This document shows, piece after piece, positions 1-6,192 of a stretch of 7,901 nt of DNA. Origin of the DNA: CAZBUK01 sp964495085 (GTDB taxonomy: Bacteria > Bacteroidota > Ignavibacteria > T3Sed10-11); the NCBI GenBank assembly GCA_964495085.1, contig CAZBUK010000132.1:1-7901 (forward strand), read 5' to 3'. How positions within the stretch are numbered: the stretch's first letter is position 1; each line of letters begins with the position of its first letter. Below the pieces are notes generated by a model that worked only from the letters and a program-made list of their open reading frames with translations, was not told the origin of the DNA and did no database searches. A program made the position numbers and the translations under genes.

Positions 1-8
1 TTCTTTTG

Positions 9-44
9 GTTACTTTTCTTTTTGGGCTCAAAAAGAAAAGTAAC
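9..44. repeat. 15-bp perfect palindrome, A/T-rich hairpin
   Basis: The arms at 9-23 (GTTACTTTTCTTTTT) and 30-44 are perfect reverse complements around the six-base loop GGGCTC. The stem is mostly A/T with T-runs on both strands, so it could act as a weak bidirectional terminator. From memory, similar GTTACTTTTC-type palindromes occur as dispersed intergenic elements in many bacterial genomes; that is an inference here, because only one copy lies in the window. Confidence 0.6.
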
Positions 45-114
45 ACTAATTCAAAATATATCTGAATATATGCATGCGATTACTCTAATTTCATAAGCTT
101 CTGAAGAAATAAAT

Positions 115-178
115 CATAGTGGAACCATAGGTTGTGTATCATAAAGTAATACCTTTTCCAATGCCATATTCCACTATG
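115..178. repeat. 10-bp inverted repeat with 44-base spacer
   Basis: CATAGTGGAA at 115-124 is the exact reverse complement of TTCCACTATG at 169-178. The 44-base spacer is A/T-rich and holds no reading frame of note. It may be the ends of a small palindromic element or a chance pairing in low-complexity DNA. No function is assigned. Confidence 0.35.
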
Positions 179-184
179 TTCACT

Positions 185-240
185 CCGTTAATAATTATTT
201 AGGACACCAATGTATTCGCCTAAATATTAATAATAAACGG
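185..240. repeat. Imperfect inverted repeat next to terminator
   Basis: The inner arms TATTTAGG (196-203) and CCTAAATA (219-226) pair perfectly, and the outer ends CCGTT (185-189) and AACGG (236-240) also pair, with an unequal A/T-rich stretch between them. The right arm overlaps the T-rich tail of the terminator at 221-263. It could be a second, back-up termination hairpin or part of a short palindromic element. Confidence 0.35.
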
Positions 241-263
241 GCACCAAACGTCCCGATGCCCGT
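221..263 (-). terminator. Rho-independent terminator after the redoxin gene
   Basis: Read on the minus strand, a 7-bp G/C-rich stem (ACGGGCA at 263-257 with TGCCCGT at 243-237) closes a 13-base loop and is followed at once by a T-rich run (TTTATTATTAATATTT). That is the layout of an intrinsic terminator, about 90 bases past the stop codon of the redoxin gene. The loop is longer than usual. No other gene lies between, so it most likely ends the redoxin transcript. Confidence 0.65.
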
Positions 264-317
264 CTATGCAACGATACATTAAATTGTGTCGTATAATAAA
301 CCCGTAGAAACATAGTT

Positions 318-345
318 GTCATGCTGAGCGAACTCGAAGCATGAC
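318..345. repeat. Palindromic repeat, GTCATGCTGAGCGAA type
   Basis: GTCATGCT (318-325) pairs with AGCATGAC (338-345). Inside it, GAG (326-328) and CTC (333-335) close a CGAA tetraloop, leaving a two-base GA bulge. The hairpin starts only six bases after the redoxin stop codon and lacks a U-tract, so it is not itself a good terminator. From memory, sequences of the form GTCATnCTGAGCGAAnnCGAA are common dispersed intergenic repeats in several bacterial phyla. A role in protecting the mRNA 3' end is possible. Confidence 0.6.
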
Positions 346-351
346 CGCAAT

Positions 352-981
352 TCAGGTATCCTTCGTATACTTTACCGAGCAGCCGTACGGACGTGTTGTC
401 GAGGTCGAGATCGACTTTCCGTTCAGAATCGTTTCAAGCGCATCGAGGACGTAGTTCGATCTTTCGTCGAATTTCTTGCTGCCGCGCGGATCGTCGTCGA
501 TGCCTCCGTTGTATAACAGGATGCCTTCGGCGTCGACGATGTACATATGCGGGGTCGTCTGGGCGTTATACATCTTGCCGACTTTCCCATCGGCATCCAC
601 AAGCTGGGCCGTATAAGCGGCGTTCCATCCGTCGAATATCTTCGTCAGACTCTCTGCCGATTCGAAATCCCTGTGCTCGCGGTGCGTTGAGTTGATCGCG
701 AACCAGACGACATTCTTTTCCCCGTATTTTTTCTGGAGCGCGGTCATCAGATTATCTTCGTAATGTCTGACAACAAACGGACAGTTCGGATTTGTCCATT
801 CCAATACGACCACTTTTCCTTTGTAGTCGGAAAGCATGTGCGTCTTCCCGTTCAGATCGGTAAGCGTGAAATCGGGAGCCGCCGCTCCGACCGTTGCGTT
901 CTCCGCCGCCGTCAACCCGAAGCTCAGAAGCATCGCGAGACATGCGACCATCGTCATCCGAAGTGTAGAATTCCGCCTCAT
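352..981 (-). CDS. Secreted thioredoxin-fold redoxin (peroxiredoxin-like)
   Basis: This is a 209-residue exported thioredoxin-fold protein of the AhpC/TSA-redoxin group, probably acting on thiols or peroxides outside the cytoplasm. A basic start and hydrophobic stretch (residues about 8-25) form a signal peptide, with likely cleavage near Ala25/Ala26. The redoxin domain begins at APDFTL (35-40). The active-site segment is WTNPNCPFV (62-70) with a single Cys67, not a CxxC pair. TTP (142-144) supplies the cis-proline typical of the fold. Cys201 in the C-terminal RPYGCSVKY tail is a candidate resolving cysteine; Cys14 lies in the signal peptide. An ATG 15 bases upstream is rejected because it overlaps the Shine-Dalgarno GGAGGAAG, which is well spaced for the start chosen here. 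The gene follows the DsbD-like gene after 181 bases and precedes a terminator. Domain identity is firm; the substrate is unknown. Confidence 0.85.
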   Translation of the reverse strand: MRRNSTLRMTMVACLAMLLSFGLTAAENATVGAAAPDFTLTDLNGKTHMLSDYKGKVVVLEWTNPNCPFVVRHYEDNLMTALQKKYGEKNVVWFAINSTHREHRDFESAESLTKIFDGWNAAYTAQLVDADGKVGKMYNAQTTPHMYIVDAEGILLYNGGIDDDPRGSKKFDERSNYVLDALETILNGKSISTSTTRPYGCSVKYTKDT

Positions 982-986
982 AGTAA

Positions 987-994
987 CTTCCTCC
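987..994 (-). promoter_or_regulatory. Strong Shine-Dalgarno that fixes the redoxin start
   Basis: The minus strand reads GGAGGAAG, ending five bases before the ATG at 981-979; its GGAGG core lies eight bases from that ATG. An upstream in-frame ATG at 996-994 shares its last base with this site, so it cannot use the site as its own ribosome binding site. Confidence 0.75.
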
Positions 995-1162
995 ATATGA
1001 TATTAGATGTGATTGTCGGTGAATTAAAGAGAAATAAAAACTCGTTTCCCCGTCTGCGTAATCACGATGCTATTGATTTACGTCTCAGACCGGAATGTTG
1101 TCTACTTTTCTAAAAGATGAAAATCGGAAACGCTGCACCCGAATGGATAACCATCGACATTG

Positions 1163-1969
1163 TTATGGCCGCATCTCCAGTCGGGTTTCAAACTCGTATC
1201 CCTCTCCGTTCAGAAGCAACAGACCTCCAATTTTATCGATCGTCGTTTCGGGGGTATACGGTGTGGCCGGAAAGCGTATTACATTGCCGTTAATTTCAAT
1301 CTCGTCATGGTTGACCACAAAGTCGTGCAGCTGATACGGATAATATTCGGTAACGCTTCCGGCATCAGTCCCTTCCAGGCGAAGCTCGATAATGCGGCGG
1401 TCGCTTTCCTGTCGCACCGTGGCAGCCACGATTCGAATCCTGTTATCATCGAGTTTATCCGGTAGCGACCGGATCGACGCCTCGATCAGCTCTTTTCTGA
1501 CCGGAATTTCCCGGAATGGTACGTCGACCGTTCCGCTCTCGAGGTAGCAGCTTTCCCGGCAGACCATCCACGATATAGCAGCAGTTAGTTTGTCCCCGTT
1601 GCCCGGATGAAAACCGGCGGGAGGATTAAATTCCGTCAGGAGAACTATTTCGTTCTTGTAGCCGTAGGACACAATACCGCCCGATTCGAATTTTTCCGGA
1701 ACCGGATACCGGAGATCGCTTGCGGTAAAACCGGCAGGAAGCTGCCAGTCGGCCTCAACGGTTATTCCCGCATCACCCGGATTAATCCAGTAAATATACC
1801 AGCCCGGCTGCATGACGAAATGCAGCCCTAGGGTAAATCGATCTTCATAGGATGAGGCGGCGGAAATCAGGGATACTTCTGCATAATTTTCGGATTGAAC
1901 CGAACTATGTGCAGATAGTGTGAATGAAGCGAGAAGAAAGCCGACTGGTATGTAGTATTTTCCGATCAT
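1163..1969 (-). CDS. Stand-alone DsbD N-terminal-type domain protein, secreted
   Basis: This 268-residue protein resembles the periplasmic N-terminal domain of the thiol:disulfide interchange protein DsbD and related ScsB-type proteins. In DsbD that domain takes electrons from the membrane domain and passes them to periplasmic partners. A hydrophobic signal peptide spans about residues 5-22. Family-like segments are WYIYWINPGDAG (57-68), GGIVSYGYKNEIVLL (97-111) and the cysteine motif MVCRESC with Cys137 and Cys141 (C-x3-C). The remaining ~125 residues are beta-rich in character. There is no transmembrane electron-transfer domain and no C-terminal thioredoxin domain, so it is only the alpha-domain part of a full DsbD. 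The redoxin gene downstream may be a functional partner. No good Shine-Dalgarno precedes the ATG, and a TAG stop in the same frame abuts it directly (1972-1970). Confidence 0.75.
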   Translation of the reverse strand: MIGKYYIPVGFLLASFTLSAHSSVQSENYAEVSLISAASSYEDRFTLGLHFVMQPGWYIYWINPGDAGITVEADWQLPAGFTASDLRYPVPEKFESGGIVSYGYKNEIVLLTEFNPPAGFHPGNGDKLTAAISWMVCRESCYLESGTVDVPFREIPVRKELIEASIRSLPDKLDDNRIRIVAATVRQESDRRIIELRLEGTDAGSVTEYYPYQLHDFVVNHDEIEINGNVIRFPATPYTPETTIDKIGGLLLLNGEGYEFETRLEMRP

Positions 1970-2350
1970 CTATTTTGGTTCGTAAAATTCACCATGAACG
2001 CAAGATATAACACGAATTGCCCTAAAAAGTTCCGTCGTCTTGAAGAAAATCCCCATTCCAAAGAGAATAGGTACGAAGAAATACATTCAGACAATGTACC
2101 AGCCGAGCAGGAGGTTAATCGAATCTTGGACCGATATCGGAAAAAGCGTTTCGCGGAAACGTGAGGCAAATAGTTGAATCTGCCTGCGTATACATCCGGT
2201 AATACTTGGGAATATCCGGATCGTGTACCCCGGCTGATATGATTCATTCTGTGGAGCACCGGGTTTAATGCCCGAACTCGTCATCGCCGATGCGTTGGTA
2301 ACTGATCCGTCTGAGGGAAGTACAGACAAGATTGATTTCTTATCGCTTTG
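1970..2350. other. 381-base gap without a convincing gene
   Basis: Reading frames here are short (38, 80 and 97 codons on the minus strand), start without clear ribosome binding sites and do not resemble any family I know. The part at about 1980-2025 (AAATTCACCATGAACGCAAG and following) looks like the A-rich CACCACGAAG-type intergenic repeats seen in many genomes, but that is a recollection. CGGG (2262-2265) and CCCG (2273-2276) could form a small hairpin. A promoter for the DsbD-like gene should lie here, but no pair of promoter boxes is convincing. No tRNA terminator with a U-tract is obvious. Confidence 0.5.
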
Positions 2351-2423
<73 letters not shown>

Positions 2424-2458
2424 ATACATATGGATTACTACCGGAAACCTAAAGGTTA

Positions 2459-2487
2459 AAAATACGGAATATTTTCGAAATGGGCAA
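2459..2487 (-). promoter_or_regulatory. Candidate promoter for tRNA-Ala
   Basis: On the minus strand TTGCCC (2487-2482) and TATTTT (2464-2459) are 17 bases apart, an ideal spacing for a housekeeping sigma-70 promoter. The -10 box lies about 35 bases before the first tRNA base, in an A/T-rich gap that otherwise holds nothing. The match to consensus is moderate, and the start site is inferred. Confidence 0.45.
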
Positions 2488-2521
2488 TATAACACTGAGA
2501 AGTCAAATTAGGCGATGCCGA

Positions 2522-3082
2522 TCAGGTTCCGGGGGACGAGAAGATATTTTCCGATTGGCGGCTCGCCAGAAACTTGTAGCACTGCGCACAGGGGTGCTTT
2601 TTCTTGAGATCAATCTCCTCGACATACGTCGAAGCTTTCATAACGCATTCGTAGTCCCTGCAATGGAACATGCCGAACGTGTGCCCCAGCTCATGGACAA
2701 TCTCCTTCTCCAGCCGTTCGATGAGCAGCGTCTCCTTCTCCGGCAGCCCGTAGTACTGATTTTTCAGCCTGTGTGTGGATACGACTGCGGCGCTCCCGTC
2801 GAGCTGCGCCTCTCCGTAGACGAAGGTCAGGACTGGTATATAGAGGTCCACGTCCACGACAACGATCGTTTTATCCGTCGTATCGAATGTCCGAAGGATC
2901 TTTGCGAGGATTCCCGTCGAGTTATATTGTTCGCGTCCGTGGTCGTAGTTGTCGTCGAGTTTCAGTGAAATATGCGACGCCGCTGCGGGGACGTTAAAAA
3001 CCTGTTCAAGCGTTTTCACAATACCTTCGAAGTACCTGGAATCGACCTCGGAAGAATTGTAGATTCGAATCGCTTTACTCAA
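2522..3082 (-). CDS. amzA: Archaemetzincin-type zinc metallopeptidase
   Basis: This 186-residue protein carries the archaemetzincin signature in order. The catalytic zinc motif HELGHTFGMFH (130-140) supplies three histidines and Glu131 as general base. It is followed by Cys141-x4-Cys146, Met148 of the Met-turn and a C-terminal CAQC (165-168); in the family these four cysteines bind a second, structural zinc. Length fits the compact archaeal/bacterial family. There is no signal peptide, so it should act in the cytoplasm; substrates of the family are poorly known, with aminopeptidase activity reported for human members. The start is TTG (3082-3080), which overlaps the TGA stop of the response regulator (3081-3079) as TTGA, so translation is probably coupled. 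No other plausible upstream start avoids the regulator gene. It is the last gene of the block; the tRNA follows after 98 bases. Confidence 0.9.
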   Translation of the reverse strand: MSKAIRIYNSSEVDSRYFEGIVKTLEQVFNVPAAASHISLKLDDNYDHGREQYNSTGILAKILRTFDTTDKTIVVVDVDLYIPVLTFVYGEAQLDGSAAVVSTHRLKNQYYGLPEKETLLIERLEKEIVHELGHTFGMFHCRDYECVMKASTYVEEIDLKKKHPCAQCYKFLASRQSENIFSSPGT

Positions 3083-4431
3083 GAGGGTTTCTTCAAACCG
3101 TATTTCTGTATCTTGTTATAAAGAGTCGCCCTGTCGATTTTCAGGGTTTCGGCCGACCGGGAGATATTCCAATTCTGCTGCTCGAGTATTCTGATAATGT
3201 GACTCCGTTCCACGGCCTCAAGCGATCCCGCGGGAATATCTTCGGCTTCCGGCTTTCCGTGCAGTGAAAACGGAAGCACGTCCGCCTGAATCGCCGGCGG
3301 CGTCCCGATGACGACGGCACGTTCGATCGCATTCTCCAACTCGCGGACATTCCCGGGCCAGGCGTACGATTTGATCTTATCCAGCGCTTCAGGCGAGAAG
3401 CATTTGATTGCTTTCCCCATGGATGCCGTATATTTTTTTAGGAAGAAATCGGCCAGAATGACGAGGTCGCTGCCGCGTTCGCGGAGCGGCGGGACTTCGA
3501 TCGTGAAAACGTTCAACCTGTAGAATAGGTCTTCCCTGAACGATCCTTCTTTGACCGCTTCTTCCAGGTTCCTGTTCGTGGCGCTGATAATCCTGAAATC
3601 GACCTTGATAATCTCATTACCGCCGACGCGCGTGAACTGTTTCGTCTCGATAACGCGGAGCAGATCCATCTGCGTTTTTCGGTCGATATTCCCTATCTCA
3701 TCGAGGAAGAGCGTCCCTCCGTCGGCGAGTTCGAGTTTTCCCTTCCGGCGGTAATGCGCTCCGGTAAAGGAACCGCGTTCGTGACCGAAGAGCTCGCTCT
3801 CCAGAACTCCTTCCGGAAGTCCGCCGCAATTCAGCGTCACCAGCGGAAAGAATTTTCTGGCGGAATGATTGTGAATCGCACGGGCAATGAGTTCCTTGCC
3901 CGTTCCGCTCTCACCCCTGATCATGACGGTCGTATCCGTTTTGGCCACGCTCTCGATCAAACCGTAGATCTTCTTCATTCCGGCGGATTCTCCGATAATC
4001 TCGTCGCTCCCGGTAATCTCGGTTATCTGCTCCTTCAGTTTTACGTTCTCATCGGCGAGCTCGCGATGCTTGATGACATTTGCGACAAGATGGGAGAGGT
4101 AATCGGGATCGACGGGTTTGGTGACGTAGTCGAAAGCTCCATTCTTCAGCGCCTTGACGGCCGTGTCGACGGTTGCGTGCGCCGTGATGAAAATGATCGT
4201 GGGATCGGGATCGACTTCGCGTATTCTTTCCTGCAGCTCCATACCGTCCATACCCGGCATTTTAATATCGAGAAGCAGGATATCCCAACGCCGCGTCTGC
4301 AATTTCTTCAGAGCTTCCGCGCCGTTTTCGGCGGATTCGACAGTATAGCCGTCCTCTCTGAACCATTTGGCCAGAGAATCGCGGACGACTTTCTCATCGT
4401 CGACTATTAAGATAGATACCGGAGATTTCAT
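3079..4431 (-). CDS. NtrC-family sigma-54 response regulator
   Basis: This 450-residue DNA-binding activator uses ATP hydrolysis to open sigma-54 promoters when phosphorylated. A receiver domain (about 5-120) has the acidic pair Asp11/Asp12, the phosphoryl-acceptor Asp55, Thr83 and Lys105. A linker helix leads to the AAA+ domain (about 143-375), with Walker A GESGTGKE (173-180), the sigma-54 contact loop GSFTGA (220-225; most relatives have GAFTGA) and Walker B GGTLFLDE (238-245). A Fis-type helix-turn-helix (about 410-447, ISRSAETLKIDRATLYNKI) binds DNA. All key residues are present, so it should be active. AAGG seven bases before the ATG is the ribosome binding site. It lies 54 bases after the haem-containing kinase, its likely partner. 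No -24/-12 promoter was found in the window, so its targets are probably elsewhere, perhaps upstream of the HybAB-like genes. Confidence 0.95.
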   Translation of the reverse strand: MKSPVSILIVDDEKVVRDSLAKWFREDGYTVESAENGAEALKKLQTRRWDILLLDIKMPGMDGMELQERIREVDPDPTIIFITAHATVDTAVKALKNGAFDYVTKPVDPDYLSHLVANVIKHRELADENVKLKEQITEITGSDEIIGESAGMKKIYGLIESVAKTDTTVMIRGESGTGKELIARAIHNHSARKFFPLVTLNCGGLPEGVLESELFGHERGSFTGAHYRRKGKLELADGGTLFLDEIGNIDRKTQMDLLRVIETKQFTRVGGNEIIKVDFRIISATNRNLEEAVKEGSFREDLFYRLNVFTIEVPPLRERGSDLVILADFFLKKYTASMGKAIKCFSPEALDKIKSYAWPGNVRELENAIERAVVIGTPPAIQADVLPFSLHGKPEAEDIPAGSLEAVERSHIIRILEQQNWNISRSAETLKIDRATLYNKIQKYGLKKPS

Positions 4432-4485
4432 ACGCGTACCTTAAGTGTGGATATCTTCATTTTCTTTTTCGTCATGTTTTTCTCT

Positions 4486-6105
4486 TTAGGACTCTTCACG
4501 GATCTTACGTTCGGTTTGAGGAAGAGTCAACGTAAATACCGTCCCTTCTCCCACTTTCGATTCCACATCGATCTCCCCTCCATGCCGCTCGACGATACCG
4601 TAGACGATCGATAATCCGAGGCCGACTCCTTTTCCTTCCGTTTTGCGTGTAAAGAAAGGTTCGAATATATGGGGAATGTCTTCCGGGGCGATTCCCATTC
4701 CCGTATCCGATATCTTCACACGAATCGTTCCCGCAGTCTCGTCACGGCCGGCGGTAATTTTAAGGGTCCCTCCGTTCGGCATCGCCTCCACCGCATTCAC
4801 GCATATCGCGAGGATCGCCTGCTGTATCTGGTTCGGATTGCAGTACAATTTCATGTCATTCGAAGAATACGCAGTCTCGAGTTCAACCTTCGATATCCGG
4901 AGGTGGTGTTCGACCAGTCTGACGGTTTTTTCGATTATCGAGTTGATCGAAAACGTTTCGAAATCGCCTACCTGCTTCCGCGAGAAGAGGAGCAGGTTCT
5001 TGACTATCGTACCGCACCTGCTCGTTTCGGTTACGATTAAATCGAGATCGTTCAGAATATCCTGCGTCCGCTCGTCGATCTGCTCCTGCTTCCGTATCCT
5101 TTTTGCAATCAGTTTCGCATACGTGAGTATTCCTTCGAGCGGATTGTTCAGCTCATGCGCCACGCTGGCGGACAGTTTACCGAGCGACGCCATCTTTTCG
5201 ATTTGGATCAACTGGGATTGTGTTTTCTTCAACTCCTCGGTTTTCAGCCGGACCTTCACCTCGAGCGTCTGCGACCATTGCTTGATCTCGTTGTGGGCGG
5301 AGCGGAGTTCCGTCGTCATTTTGTTGAACGATCGGGCAAGGTCTCCCAACTCGTCTCCGGAATTATAGGGTATTTCGTAAGCGAGATTTCCAGACGCAAT
5401 CTGCTTCGTACCTTCCTTCATCTTCCGAACGGGACGGCCGACGAGTATCCTAAGCAGCAGTCCGAATGCCGACGAGACGGCCACGATGAGGAATATCGAC
5501 GAGACAACCATCCGGCTTCTCGATTCGGCAATGCTGGCATCGACTTGCTGAAGCGATATGAGAACGTCCAGAATACCGAGAATGCTCACCGTCTCCGGGC
5601 TCGGGTGGCAGCCCGACTGCGAACACGAGTGCTCGTTTTCGATCGGCGTAGTCAGTTCGAGTATGCGCGGGGCTCCGGATTCGCCGATGATGCGCCACCT
5701 GCTCTCGTACGGGATCGCTACCAGCGGGGGCGTGGTATCGTGGCATATTATGCAGGCATCCGCCATGAGATCCACCTGCACCTTTTCTTCCTCCGACGCG
5801 GTGGAATACGTAATAACTCCCTGTTTGTTGTACAACCGTATCTTCAGCACATGCGATTCGTCGGTTATCGAATGAATGATCCGGTATGCGTCCTCTTTCC
5901 TGTTCACCAGCATGCTATGGTGGATCGAGCTGCGGATCAGGTCCGCCGTTGCGTTCGCGTTGTGCAGCTCGACCGCCATCATCTGGCGGGTCTGTGTATT
6001 CACGATGGATACGGTAAATATGATCGACACGATCGTCAACGTACCCACCAGCACGACGAACAGCTTGAAGCTTATCGAACCTGTAATTTTGCGGAACGTT
6101 TTCAT
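4486..6105 (-). CDS. Membrane histidine kinase with two periplasmic c-haem motifs
   Basis: This is a 539-residue sensor kinase. Transmembrane helices at about 14-35 and 199-223 enclose a periplasmic domain of some 160 residues. That domain holds a canonical c-type haem motif CIICH (118-122) and a second, stretched one, CSQSGCH (161-167, C-x4-CH), so it probably binds one or two covalent haems and senses redox state or a small ligand such as O2 or NO; the ligand is inferred. A HAMP linker (about 220-274), a coiled coil, HisKA with phosphorylated His317 (SVAHELNNPL) and HATPase_c follow, with N box Asn437, G1 DTGMG (467-471), F box FEPFF (481-485) and G2 GKGVGLGL (491-498). The next gene is the cognate response regulator. 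An in-frame ATG at 6141 would add 12 residues, but it lies inside a perfect hairpin. The ATG at 6105 gives a normal short N-terminus, although its Shine-Dalgarno is poor. Confidence 0.92.
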   Translation of the reverse strand: MKTFRKITGSISFKLFVVLVGTLTIVSIIFTVSIVNTQTRQMMAVELHNANATADLIRSSIHHSMLVNRKEDAYRIIHSITDESHVLKIRLYNKQGVITYSTASEEEKVQVDLMADACIICHDTTPPLVAIPYESRWRIIGESGAPRILELTTPIENEHSCSQSGCHPSPETVSILGILDVLISLQQVDASIAESRSRMVVSSIFLIVAVSSAFGLLLRILVGRPVRKMKEGTKQIASGNLAYEIPYNSGDELGDLARSFNKMTTELRSAHNEIKQWSQTLEVKVRLKTEELKKTQSQLIQIEKMASLGKLSASVAHELNNPLEGILTYAKLIAKRIRKQEQIDERTQDILNDLDLIVTETSRCGTIVKNLLLFSRKQVGDFETFSINSIIEKTVRLVEHHLRISKVELETAYSSNDMKLYCNPNQIQQAILAICVNAVEAMPNGGTLKITAGRDETAGTIRVKISDTGMGIAPEDIPHIFEPFFTRKTEGKGVGLGLSIVYGIVERHGGEIDVESKVGEGTVFTLTLPQTERKIREES

Positions 6106-6116
6106 TATTTTATGAC

Positions 6117-6147
6117 GAAAGGATGCATCGTGCGGATGCATCCTTTC
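6117..6147. promoter_or_regulatory. 13-bp perfect hairpin between HybB-like and kinase genes
   Basis: GAAAGGATGCATC (6117-6129) and its exact complement (6135-6147) enclose a five-base loop. The structure sits 45 bases after the HybB-like stop and 11 bases before the chosen kinase start. No U-tract follows on the minus strand (GTCATAAAATAATG), so it is not a classical terminator. It could be an attenuator, an RNA-processing or stability element that lowers kinase expression relative to the electron-transfer genes, or a partial terminator. The alternative kinase ATG at 6141-6139 would be buried in the stem. Confidence 0.6.
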
Positions 6148-6192
6148 CCGTTTGTGCCCGTTGATTGTATCCGATCGCCTTCCGTGACTCGA

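Noticed and set aside
352..981. Lipoprotein signal in the redoxin (Cys14)
   Set aside because: Cys14 lies inside the hydrophobic core of the signal peptide, too early and without a proper lipobox; ordinary signal peptidase cleavage near residue 26 fits better.
1105..1116. CTTTTCTAAAAG palindrome as an operator upstream of the redoxin gene
   Set aside because: It is short, A/T-rich and alone, with no convincing promoter boxes around it, so chance cannot be excluded.
1966..2259. 97-codon minus-strand frame whose stop overlaps the DsbD-like ATG
   Set aside because: Its translation has no recognisable domain, no good ribosome binding site and a Ser/Arg-rich, shadow-like composition. The DNA beneath its end resembles intergenic repeat sequence.
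2087..2329. 80-codon minus-strand frame downstream of the tRNA
   Set aside because: No family resemblance, no Shine-Dalgarno, and it competes with the overlapping 97-codon frame; neither is supported.
3754..4410. 218-codon plus-strand frame opposite the NtrC-type gene
   Set aside because: Entirely antisense to a gene with complete family motifs; no domain of its own.
4432..6192. A sigma-54 (-24/-12) promoter before the kinase or regulator
   Set aside because: Scanning the intergenic gaps on the minus strand gave no GG-N10-GC spaced pair with a TGGCAC/TTGC-like context. GGGCAC near 6155 lacks the -12 element.
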